A DNA stretch of 14,239 bases from an uncultured Propioniciclava sp. Its GTDB lineage: Bacteria > Actinomycetota > Actinomycetes > Propionibacteriales > Propionibacteriaceae. Under the pieces are notes generated by a model. The model was not told where the DNA came from. It did no database searches and saw nothing but the letters and a program-made list of their open reading frames with translations. Location of the stretch: positions 1-14,239 of the forward strand of contig CALMPQ010000452.1 in assembly GCA_937872005.1 (NCBI GenBank), given 5' to 3'. A program made the translations under genes and the position numbers. This document shows, one piece after another, positions 7,506 to 14,040 of this stretch (its first letter is position 1; the number at the start of each line of letters is the position of its first letter).

Positions 7506-8041
7506 ACCAACCGCGCGAACTGCCCGACCGCCGCAGCCGAGACCAGTCGCAGGCGATCCGACTCGACACGCCGCGGCAACAAGGGTGCCCCGCCGGTCAA
7601 CGCCACGGGCGCCACAGACAGCGCGATCTCGTCCAGCACCTCGGCATCCAAGAACTGGCCCGCGAGGTCGCCGCCGCCGACGACCCAGATGTCGCCGCCG
7701 GCGGCAGCCTCGCGGATCGCGGGGAGGGCGTCCAGGACAGAACCACGCACGAAGCGCACGTCGGCGCCCGCCGGCACCGGCAACGCGCGCGTCGTGAACA
7801 CGAACGTCGGTCGCTCGCCGTGGAACTCCTGCCACTTCTCGGGATGGGCCAGCAGGTCGGATTCGGCGAGCACCCACTCGTACGTCGTCGAGCCCTCGAC
7901 CATCACCGCGGCTTCGGCTGGGAACAGCCCCTCGTCGGGGTGGTCGCCGCCGTCGACCGCGAACAGCCAACTGAGCGAGTTCGACTCGTCGGCGATCCAG
8001 CCGTTCAGGGTGGTGGCGGTGTCGAAGATGATGCGTCCCAT
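7481..8041 (-). CDS. Dihydrofolate reductase / RibD C-terminal-domain family protein
   Basis: 186 residues from ATG 8041 (MGRIIFDTATTLNGWIAD), the N-terminal pattern of the RibD_C family. A TTG nine bases upstream in frame is possible but less family-like. VVGGGDLAGQFL is the nucleotide-binding glycine turn and EVLDEIALSVAPVALTGGAPLL is the usual C-terminal strand region (the second split as EVLDEIALSV and APVALTGGAPLL). These are NADPH-dependent reductases of unknown substrate, distinct from true FolA. The gene lies 30 bases after the last nor-operon gene on the same strand and could be its distal member, but TAGGTT (8048-8053 on the minus strand) ends seven bases before ATG, the spacing of a leaderless promoter. 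Confidence 0.82.
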   Translation of the reverse strand: MGRIIFDTATTLNGWIADESNSLSWLFAVDGGDHPDEGLFPAEAAVMVEGSTTYEWVLAESDLLAHPEKWQEFHGERPTFVFTTRALPVPAGADVRFVRGSVLDALPAIREAAAGGDIWVVGGGDLAGQFLDAEVLDEIALSVAPVALTGGAPLLPRRVESDRLRLVSAAAVGQFARLVYEVVRPS

Positions 8042-8071
8042 GCTGGCCAACCTAACGCGGCTCCTTCGAGG

Positions 8072-8227
8072 TCAGTCGAACCAGCCCAGCATCACGCAGC
8101 CGACGGCGAAGACGATCATCGCCACGAACAACACGATGGTGAGCACGGCGCTCTCGACCTCGCTGGGCTGCTGGTGCTGCGCCGCGTACTGCTCGACGTC
8201 GAACTCGTGCGGGGTGTCGGTGTTCAT
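8072..8227 (-). CDS. Small single-span membrane protein, nor-operon gene 6
   Basis: 51 residues from ATG 8227, whose A is shared with the TGA of the preceding gene (translational coupling). An acidic/polar N-terminal 25 residues with EQYAAQHQQPSEVES precedes one hydrophobic helix (about 27-46) ending in GCVMLGWFD. The C-terminal GWF and the internal FAVGC are shared with the paralogue at 5725-5886. The size and topology suit a small subunit or assembly factor of a membrane complex, here presumably the nitric oxide reductase, but that is inferred from position only. Confidence 0.7.
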   Translation of the reverse strand: MNTDTPHEFDVEQYAAQHQQPSEVESAVLTIVLFVAMIVFAVGCVMLGWFD

Positions 8228-8643
8228 CACAGGGCTCCCAGGCGGCTGAGGTCGGAGACGAGGGCGAGGGCCAGCACGACGAACACGACCGCCATGAAGC
8301 CGGTGTAGAGCCAGCGGTGGGGGTGGTCCGACCCCCAGAAACGGCGCATGCTGATGACGCCGTTCACCACGGCGTAGGTGCACAGCGCGATGCCGACCGG
8401 GGCCGCCACCCAGCCGGCGAGGCTGAGCACGGGCACCAGCACCGGCACCAGCAGGTAGGTGATCAGGCAGCGGATGCCCGAGACCACCACCGAGATCCGG
8501 AACGCCCGGTGGGCCTCCGCGCTGGGCCGCGGCTCCAGTCCGCGCACGCCCAGCAGGCGGCGCATGAAGCGTTCGGCCGGGGCGTCCGACCGGAACACGG
8601 GCTGTCGGCGCCCGGAGCGGGTGGGCGCGCTCGAGGCGGTCAC
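8227..8643 (-). CDS. Three-span membrane protein, nor-operon gene 5
   Basis: 138 residues from GTG 8643, overlapping the stop of the preceding gene (GTGA). Residues 1-48 are basic and soluble; hydrophobic spans lie at about 52-76, 80-99 and 111-130. Between spans two and three is the loop RRFWGSDHPHRW, conserved in the pseudogene copy near 5950-6000 as KRFWSTDHPRRW, which marks it as functionally important. No known domain recognised. Conservation of the last two spans and the loop between copies, with divergence elsewhere, suggests that this part contacts a partner. Longer in-frame starts upstream are rejected because they run over the preceding gene. Confidence 0.7.
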   Translation of the reverse strand: MTASSAPTRSGRRQPVFRSDAPAERFMRRLLGVRGLEPRPSAEAHRAFRISVVVSGIRCLITYLLVPVLVPVLSLAGWVAAPVGIALCTYAVVNGVISMRRFWGSDHPHRWLYTGFMAVVFVVLALALVSDLSRLGAL

Positions 8644-8945
8644 GGTGCCACCTCCTCGACGGCCCGCTCGGCTTGGGCGTGCTTCCACATCCGGACGCCA
8701 CCGAACACGGCCAGCAGCACCCCAGCCCCGCCGATGACGACGCCGGTGAACAGCCCCCAGTAGAGGGGGCTGAACAGGCCGGTGTCGGCCGAGCGCCCGG
8801 TCATCACGCCGAACAGGAAGCCGAACAGCGGCGCCAGGGCGGCCAGCACCACGCCGATCGTCACCGCCCAGAAGCCCGGTGCGGTGGGTTCGAGGCGGAT
8901 GGGCCGTCCCGCACTGGTGTCGAGGTCGAGGTCCGCATGGCTCAT
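8640..8945 (-). CDS. Two-span membrane protein, nor-operon gene 4
   Basis: 101 residues from ATG 8945, overlapping the slipin stop by four bases (ATGA), with GGAAGG upstream in the slipin end. The first 20 residues are acidic and polar; spans lie at about 24-48 and 61-84, with a short loop GRSADTGLFSP and a charged C-terminus. The gene has no recognised domain. The four-base overlaps on both sides indicate that it is made in step with its neighbours. Function unknown; likely a membrane partner of the slipin or of the reductase. Confidence 0.7.
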   Translation of the reverse strand: MSHADLDLDTSAGRPIRLEPTAPGFWAVTIGVVLAALAPLFGFLFGVMTGRSADTGLFSPLYWGLFTGVVIGGAGVLLAVFGGVRMWKHAQAERAVEEVAP

Positions 8946-9784
8946 CGCAGTTCACCTTCCTTGCCCCGGTCGACGACGGTCAGGCCGGGCTTGTGGGGAC
9001 GGGCGGCGGGGGCGTCCGGCTCGTTGAACCGCTCGACCGCCTTCACGATCGGGCCGACGATGTCCATCGGCAGGGGGAACACCACGGTGGAGTTCTGGTC
9101 GGCGCCCAGCTCCAGCAGGGTCTGCAGGTAGCGCAACTGCAGGGACGCCGGCGCCTCGCTCAGCGTGAGGGCCGCGTCGCGCAGTTCCTGGGACGCCTGC
9201 AGCTCACCCCGCGCGCTGATCACCTTGGCGCGGCGTTCGCGCTCGGCCTCGGCCTCGCGGGCCATGGCGCGCTGCATCATCTCGGGGATCTCGACGTCCT
9301 TGATCTCGACGACGGACGCCTCGACGCCCCATTCGGCGGTCTGCTTGGCGATGGAGCGGGCGAGGTCCTCGTTGAGGTCGGCGCGGTGGGCGAGGAGGGT
9401 GTCGAGTTCGGCGCGTCCGACGACCGAGCGCAGGGTGGTCTGCGCGAACTGCGACGTGGCGATCGCGTGGTTCTCGACCGACATGACCGACAGCACCGGG
9501 TCGACGACCCGGAACATGACCACGGCGTTGACGCGCGCGGTCACGTTGTCGCGGGTGATGACCTCCTGCGGCGGGATCGTCAACGTGACCGTGCGCAGGT
9601 CGACGCGGATGAGCTTGTCCAGGAACGGCAGCATGAACACCAGGCCCGGGCCCAGCGCGCCGCGCAGCCGACCGAGGCGGAAGGCCACGACGCGCTCGTA
9701 CTCGCGCACGACCCGGATGGAGGCGAACAGGAACGCGACCACCAGCAGGGCGGCCAGGATCCCGAGGACGACTTCAGTTTGCAT
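8942..9784 (-). CDS. Slipin-family (SPFH/stomatin/prohibitin) membrane protein
   Basis: 280 residues from ATG 9784, preceded by AGGAGAG. One N-terminal hydrophobic span (5-22) anchors the protein. The SPFH domain covers about 23-190, with REYERVVAFRLGRL, GPGLVFMLPF (45-54), VDLRTVTLTIPPQEVITRDN (61-80) and the family signature AMAREAEAERERRAKVISA (173-191), followed by a coiled-coil region. The tail (from about 255) is Pro-rich and basic. Slipins assemble into large rings that organise membrane patches and often protect or position partner membrane proteins. It lies in the same operon as the NO reductase and overlaps the preceding gene by 11 bases, which suggests that the NOR complex is its client. 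In other bacteria slipins often pair with NfeD proteins; none is visible here. Confidence 0.92.
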   Translation of the reverse strand: MQTEVVLGILAALLVVAFLFASIRVVREYERVVAFRLGRLRGALGPGLVFMLPFLDKLIRVDLRTVTLTIPPQEVITRDNVTARVNAVVMFRVVDPVLSVMSVENHAIATSQFAQTTLRSVVGRAELDTLLAHRADLNEDLARSIAKQTAEWGVEASVVEIKDVEIPEMMQRAMAREAEAERERRAKVISARGELQASQELRDAALTLSEAPASLQLRYLQTLLELGADQNSTVVFPLPMDIVGPIVKAVERFNEPDAPAARPHKPGLTVVDRGKEGELR

Positions 9785-10409
9785 CGATCTCTCTCCTGTC
9801 GGATGCGTACGAACTGCGCCGGCGGGCGAGCGCGGCGGCCGCCGCCTCGCGGTCGGCGAGCGTCTGGTCGAGGGTGCGCACGACCGCGCCCATCGGGTCG
9901 GCCGGCGAATGGCGCAGGTGCGACCACAGGGGCAGGGACGCCCCGGCCACCAGCACCGCGACCCCCAGCACGAGCACCTGGCTGGGCCAGGTCGTGACGA
10001 CCAGGGCGGTCAGGGCCGGCCAGATGACGGCGATCACGCTCACCGCGCACGCGATGCCGCGGTGGAACCGCGCCGCCTCGGAGGCCGGCCACGGGTCGAC
10101 GGCGCGCCGCATCTCGCGGCCGTCGTTCGACGCCGTGCACGTGTCCTTCACCGGGCACGCATTGCACACCAGGGGCAGCCCCCGGTAGCGCATGACCCGG
10201 TTCTCGGGGTCGAACGACTGGGGGTAGAGCCACTGGTCCTCGGGGCAGAGCCAGGCGTCGTGGTTCTCGTGGTAGACGAACCCGCCGCTGCGGTCACCGA
10301 TCAGGCGGTGGTGCGCGCGCCGGGCCAGCAGGTCGATGGCGTACGCGATGCCCAGCAGCAGGACGCCGTAACCGGCGGCCAGCCAGGCCATCACCTCGAT
10401 CTGGCTCAT
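9774..10409 (-). CDS. Membrane protein with a Cys/His cluster, nor-operon gene 2
   Basis: 211 residues from ATG 10409, overlapping the norB stop by four bases (ATGA). A membrane span (about 6-26) is followed by a soluble domain (28-115), then two spans (about 119-140 and 143-163) and a charged helical C-terminus. The soluble domain has His47, His50, Cys55 (HENHDAWLCPEDQ), and Cys82, Cys85, Cys91 in C-x2-C-x5-C (VCNACPVKDTCT), followed by DGREMRR. This looks like a metal-binding site and recalls the zinc-ribbon segment of some DDE transposases, though there is no transposase here. In an NO-reductase operon it could be an iron-sulfur, zinc or redox module, or an NO-sensitive sensor. Function not known. 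A much longer in-frame reading to 12875 is only a shadow of norB. Confidence 0.75.
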   Translation of the reverse strand: MSQIEVMAWLAAGYGVLLLGIAYAIDLLARRAHHRLIGDRSGGFVYHENHDAWLCPEDQWLYPQSFDPENRVMRYRGLPLVCNACPVKDTCTASNDGREMRRAVDPWPASEAARFHRGIACAVSVIAVIWPALTALVVTTWPSQVLVLGVAVLVAGASLPLWSHLRHSPADPMGAVVRTLDQTLADREAAAAALARRRSSYASDRREIDAN

Positions 10410-12811
10410 GTCGGCTCGTCCTCGGTCGGGGACTCGACGGCGGTGGCCGTACGACGGTCGGAGGCGTACCGGGTCGGGGAGGCGATGCCGGTGCGGTCCT
10501 CGCGGGCCTGCGGCGTCTCGATGACGAACAGCGTCTCGGGCTCCATCGCGGTGACCGTGGGCTTGATGGCGTGCCGGACGCCGAGCCAGGTGATCCAGAC
10601 GAAGGGCAGGATGCCGCCGACCAGGAACACCACGTCGCCGGGCATCCGCAGCCACTCGAGGATCACGTTGCCGGGCTGGCTGATGTAGCCCAGCGTGCGG
10701 GCCTCGAAGTAGCCGTCGTTGACCGAGTGCCACAGCTGGAGGACGCCCAGGGGCAGGAGGGTGGCGAACACCATCCAGGCCAGTCCGATGTTGAGGCACC
10801 AGAACGAGATCTTGGCCAGGCGGTCGGGCCAGCGCTCGGGCTTGATGATGTAGCGCAGCGCGAACAGGGCCATGCCGACGGCGAGCATGCCGTAGACGCC
10901 CATCATCGAGCCGTGCGCGTGGTTGGCCGTGAGCGCGGTGCCGATCTGGTAGTAGCTGACGATCGGCAGGTTGATCAGGAAGCCGAAGACGCCGGCGCCG
11001 ACGAAGTTCCAGAAGCCGACGGCGACCAGGAACATCACCGCCCAGCGGTGCGGGAAGGGTGCGCTCGACCGGGATTCCTGTTGGGACCCGAGCTGAAGGA
11101 ACGACCACGCCTCGACGGTCAGGAACGTGAGCGGGATGACCTCCAGCGCGGAGAAGAACGCGCCCAGGGCCATGTGCTCGACCGGCGTGCCGGAGAAGTA
11201 CAGGTGGTGCATCGTGCCGATGACCCCACCGGCGGAGTAGAGGATCACGTCGAGGAAGATGATCTGGATCGCGATCTTGCGCCGCACCACGCCGAGCATC
11301 ACGAAGATGTAGGCGACCATGACGGTGGTGAAGAGCTCCAGGAAGTCCTCGACCCAGAGGTGGACGACCCAGAACCGCCAGAACTCGGCGACCGTGACGT
11401 GGGTGTCGTTGGTGGCGAGCAGGCCGACCGCGTAGAAGGCGGGGATGGCGAGGGCTGCGAAGAAGAACAGCCACGGCATGTTGAACTTCGACTCGGTGCG
11501 CAGCCGGGAGCGGATCGCCCGGTAGACGATCAGGATCCACAGGAACAGGCCGATCACGAGCAGGATCTGGAAGAACCGGGGCAGGTCGAGGTACTCCCAC
11601 TGCTGGTCGAAGAAGATCGAGCCGGCCGCCCACGAGGGCCCGAAGGTGCTGATCGCGGTGCCGCCCAGCATGCCGACGACGACGACGAACAGGGCGCCCA
11701 GGAGCCCGTACGCGAGCCAGTGCTGACGCTTGGGTTCGCGTCCGGAGATGATCGGGGCGAGGAAGATCGCGGCGGCGAGGAAGGCGGCGGCAGTCCAGAG
11801 CAGGGAGAGCTGGACGTGCCAGGTGCGGCTCAGGTTGAACGGCAGCACCTGGGCCAGGTCGAGGCCGAAGAAGCCGGACAGCTCGACGCGGTAGTGCTCC
11901 ACGGCGGCGCCCAGCGTGGACTGGACGAGGAACAACAGCGACACGACGAGGAAGAACCAGGCGGTCGCCTTCTGCGCCTTGGTGATGCCGACCTTCCCGG
12001 GCTGGAGGAACGACAGGCTCGGCGCCTCGGTGGACTGCCACCCGATCTTCTTGCTCCAGCGGCCGTAGACGGCGAACAGGGCGCCGAGGCCGGCGAGCAG
12101 GGCGACCAGCGACATGGCCGACCAGACGAGGATGTCGGCGGTCGGCACGTTGTTGACGCGCGGCTCGGCGGGCCAGTTGTTCGTGTAGGAGTAGTCGTGG
12201 CCGGGCCGCTCGGCGGCGGCCGCCCACCCGGTCCAGGCGAAGAAGGCCGTGAGGTCGTGGATCTGCTGCGGGTCGGTGATCGCCGACGGGATCAGTCCGT
12301 GCTCGGTGGTCGGGGTACCGAAGAAGTCGGCGTAGTGCTGCTTGATCTCCTCGAACGCGCTGATCTGCTCGTCGGTGAAGACCAGGGTGCCGGTGGCCGC
12401 GTCGTAGCGGTTCTCGCGCAGGTGCTCGACGGTGGCCGCGATGGGGTCGGGCGTGTTCGTGGCGCGGAGCCGCTCGGTGACGTGCTCGCTCGACAGGCGC
12501 AGGTACTCGGCGGTGTAGTCGGGGCCGAGGTAGCCCCCGTGGCCCATGATCGAGCCGTACTGCTGCAGGCCGCGGCGCAGGAAGATCTGCTGGCCCTCGG
12601 TGACCTGGGCCTCGGTGAACACGACCTGACCGGACTGGCTCACCACCTGCTTGGGCAGCGGCATGCTGTCGGTGTAGGTGCGGTAGGCCAGGAAGCCCAT
12701 CACGAAGAAGCCGAAGACCATGACCAGGGCGACGCCCTGCACCCAGCCCTTCGAGATGACCAACTCCGCCTTCGACGGGTTCAGATCCGGGTTGTTGCTG
12801 ACGCGACTCAC
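10406..12811 (-). CDS. norB: Quinol-dependent nitric oxide reductase (single-subunit, qNOR)
   Basis: 801 residues from GTG 12811, with AGGTGG seven bases upstream; a longer start would run into the promoter. It reduces two NO to N2O at the membrane, taking electrons from quinol. The N-terminal extension (1-230), homologous to cytochrome c-like NorC but lacking a CxxCH heme site, marks the quinol type. The heme-copper-type core follows: His332 (WHVQLSLLW), His484 and Glu488 (VVHLWVED), His535-His536 (GTMHHLYFSG), and His631/His633 (ANHAHGSMMG). These fit the ligands of heme b, heme b3 and the non-heme iron FeB, all present. About fourteen membrane helices and a hydrophilic tail after 745. First gene of a six-gene operon. 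No nitrite reductase is near, which suggests NO detoxification. Confidence 0.96.
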   Translation of the reverse strand: MSRVSNNPDLNPSKAELVISKGWVQGVALVMVFGFFVMGFLAYRTYTDSMPLPKQVVSQSGQVVFTEAQVTEGQQIFLRRGLQQYGSIMGHGGYLGPDYTAEYLRLSSEHVTERLRATNTPDPIAATVEHLRENRYDAATGTLVFTDEQISAFEEIKQHYADFFGTPTTEHGLIPSAITDPQQIHDLTAFFAWTGWAAAAERPGHDYSYTNNWPAEPRVNNVPTADILVWSAMSLVALLAGLGALFAVYGRWSKKIGWQSTEAPSLSFLQPGKVGITKAQKATAWFFLVVSLLFLVQSTLGAAVEHYRVELSGFFGLDLAQVLPFNLSRTWHVQLSLLWTAAAFLAAAIFLAPIISGREPKRQHWLAYGLLGALFVVVVGMLGGTAISTFGPSWAAGSIFFDQQWEYLDLPRFFQILLVIGLFLWILIVYRAIRSRLRTESKFNMPWLFFFAALAIPAFYAVGLLATNDTHVTVAEFWRFWVVHLWVEDFLELFTTVMVAYIFVMLGVVRRKIAIQIIFLDVILYSAGGVIGTMHHLYFSGTPVEHMALGAFFSALEVIPLTFLTVEAWSFLQLGSQQESRSSAPFPHRWAVMFLVAVGFWNFVGAGVFGFLINLPIVSYYQIGTALTANHAHGSMMGVYGMLAVGMALFALRYIIKPERWPDRLAKISFWCLNIGLAWMVFATLLPLGVLQLWHSVNDGYFEARTLGYISQPGNVILEWLRMPGDVVFLVGGILPFVWITWLGVRHAIKPTVTAMEPETLFVIETPQAREDRTGIASPTRYASDRRTATAVESPTEDEPT

Positions 12812-12847
12812 GGCACGACCACCTGCACTCTCCCTGGGGATGTCGAC

Positions 12848-12865
12848 CACGGCCCGGCGGCCGTG
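12848..12865 (-). promoter_or_regulatory. Stem-loop at the start of the norB leader
   Basis: CACGGCC and GGCCGTG form a seven-base stem around a four-base loop, just after the predicted transcription start. It could protect the 5' end of the operon mRNA. There is no U-tract, so it is not a typical terminator. Confidence 0.35.
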
Positions 12866-12873
12866 CAGACGGC

Positions 12874-12902
12874 ACACTAGCGAGAGCTGATTGTTACAGC
12901 AA
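12874..12902 (-). promoter_or_regulatory. norB operon promoter
   Basis: On the minus strand TTGCTG (12897-12902), a 17-base spacer and TAGTGT (12874-12879) fit a sigma-70 promoter. Transcription would start near 12867, leaving a leader of about 55 bases to the GTG at 12811. The -35 box lies inside the inverted repeat at 12889-12916. Confidence 0.6.
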
Positions 12903-12916
12903 GGCGTATAACAATC
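12889..12916. promoter_or_regulatory. 28-bp inverted repeat over the norB -35 box (candidate operator)
   Basis: GATTGTTA (12889-12896) and TAACAATC (12909-12916) are exact complements separated by 12 bases, centre-to-centre 20 bp, or two helical turns. They flank and overlap the -35 element, so a bound dimer would block or modulate polymerase. The shape does not match the FNR/CRP box (TTGAT-N4-ATCAA) and I cannot name the regulator; an NO-responsive repressor is the expected type. Confidence 0.6.
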
Positions 12917-12948
12917 CGCGGACAAGGCGAATCGCCGGGGAGGGGCGG

Positions 12949-13368
12949 CTACGGCAGGCCCGCGTCCCGCACCAGCATCGCGGCGGAGACGCGGTTGTCG
13001 ACGCCGAGCTTGGTGAAGATGTGCGACAGGTGCGCCTTGACCGAGGCCATCGACACGTTCAACCGCGTGCCGATCTGGGCGTTCGTCAGGCCCTGGGCCA
13101 TCAGCACGGCCACGTCGCGCTCGCGGTCGGTGAGTTGGGCCAGCGCGGCCCCCGCCCCCGCATCGACCGGCCCGTGGTCGGTCGCCACCGCGATCAAGGT
13201 GCTGGTCACTTGCGGCGACAGGGTCGGCTCGCCTGCGTGCACACGGCGGATGGCGTCGACGAGGCGGGCGGGGTCGGCGTCCTTCAGCAGGAACCCCTCC
13301 GCGCCCAACCGCAGCGCGCGCACCACGTAGTCGTCGGTGTTGAACGTGGTCAGCACGATCACCCGAGG
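12949..13368 (-). pseudogene. 5'-truncated NarL/LuxR-type response regulator
   Basis: About 140 codons remain, to TAG at 12949. They hold the last third of a receiver domain (PRVIVLTTFNTDDYVVRAL, then GAEGFLLKD with the conserved Lys) and an intact LuxR helix-turn-helix (LTDRERDVAVLMAQGLTNAQ, then IGTRLNVSMASVKAHLSHIF). The phospho-accepting Asp and the first three strands are missing. Sequence upstream of about 13368 belongs to an esterase-like gene on the other strand. A long open frame continues over that gene but encodes no receiver sequence. It may once have regulated a neighbouring operon with a sensor kinase, now lost. Confidence 0.8.
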
Positions 13369-14031
13369 TCGCTCGACCGCGACGTGGCGTCCCGGGTCGA
13401 GCAGGCCACGGCAGGGCTGCTGGCCGCGGTCACGGCGTCCGATGATGGGAGCGAGGCGGCCGCCGACGCGACGCAGGCAGCGCGCGTGCTGGAGCAGAGC
13501 CGCCAGCGCGCGTTCAAGACCGGCTCGCGTGACGCCCTGCTGTTCGAGAACCTGCGGTGGGTCGTGGAGCGCGGGGCGGCGTCCGGGCGCGAGCACACGC
13601 TGCTCTTCGCCCACAACGGGCACGTCGACCGCGCCGGACAGGCCAGTCTCGCGCCCGGCGACAAGCTCGGCGAGCTCGCCGCCCGGCACTGGGGTGAGTC
13701 CTACCGGGCGATCGGCACCGACGGGCACCGCGTCGCGGTCGAGGCCGACGGGATGACGGCCGTCACCGTGTCCGGACGCCACCGCGGCCTGTTCGCGGGC
13801 ACCCGCGTGGGCTACCTGGAGGTGGCCGACGTGACCGGGCCCGACGCGGACCTGTTGCGCTCGCGCGTGACGATGGTGAGTGTCGGCTACCCCTTCGCGG
13901 CGTGGCAGGCGTGGATCCCCTTCCTGCACACCGTCGACGTCACGCCGACCGAAGCCTGGGACGCCCTCATCTACGTCTCGGACGCCGCCCCACGACCCGG
14001 GTGCCGTGATCAGAGCCCGGACCGTCCCTAG
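13369..14031 (+). pseudogene. 5'-truncated erythromycin-esterase-like gene
   Basis: About 220 codons to TAG at 14029-14031. The reading shows RDALLFENLRWVVERG and TLLFAHNGHVDRAG, the helix and H-x-G-H region typical of erythromycin esterase-family hydrolases, then KLGELAARHWGESYRAIGTD and a C-terminal part ending AWDALIYVSD. Family members have around 400 or more residues, so the N-terminal half, with other active-site residues, is missing. The open frame that runs back to 13021 over the response regulator is antisense shadow. It is almost certainly not a working enzyme. Confidence 0.7.
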
Positions 14032-14040
14032 ACTGCGGTC
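14029..14040 (+). promoter_or_regulatory. Leaderless-type promoter of the DUF3375-like gene
   Basis: TAGACT (14029-14034) is a strong TAnnnT -10 box ending six bases before the ATG at 14041, so transcription would begin at or next to the start codon. No Shine-Dalgarno is visible, which agrees. The TAG of the esterase remnant is the first half of the box. Confidence 0.5.

Noticed and set aside
10150..10250. Transposase-like zinc-ribbon pattern in nor-operon gene 2 as evidence of an insertion sequence
   Set aside because: The protein has membrane spans, no DDE core, no terminal repeats, and is coupled to its neighbours by overlaps.
9774..10500. YASDRR shared by the tails of NorB and the 211-residue protein
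   Set aside because: The codons differ (CGT CGT against AGG AGA for the arginines), so a recent duplication is unlikely; it is too short to separate from chance.
10410..12875. A long upstream in-frame extension of the 211-residue membrane protein
   Set aside because: It is norB read in another frame; the ATG at 10409 with a four-base stop/start overlap is the proper start.
10571..12880. A 769-codon open frame on the plus strand across norB
   Set aside because: It is exactly antisense to a clear qNOR with all ligands, and its Asp/Glu/Gly/Arg-rich composition is typical of the complementary frame of a GC-rich gene.
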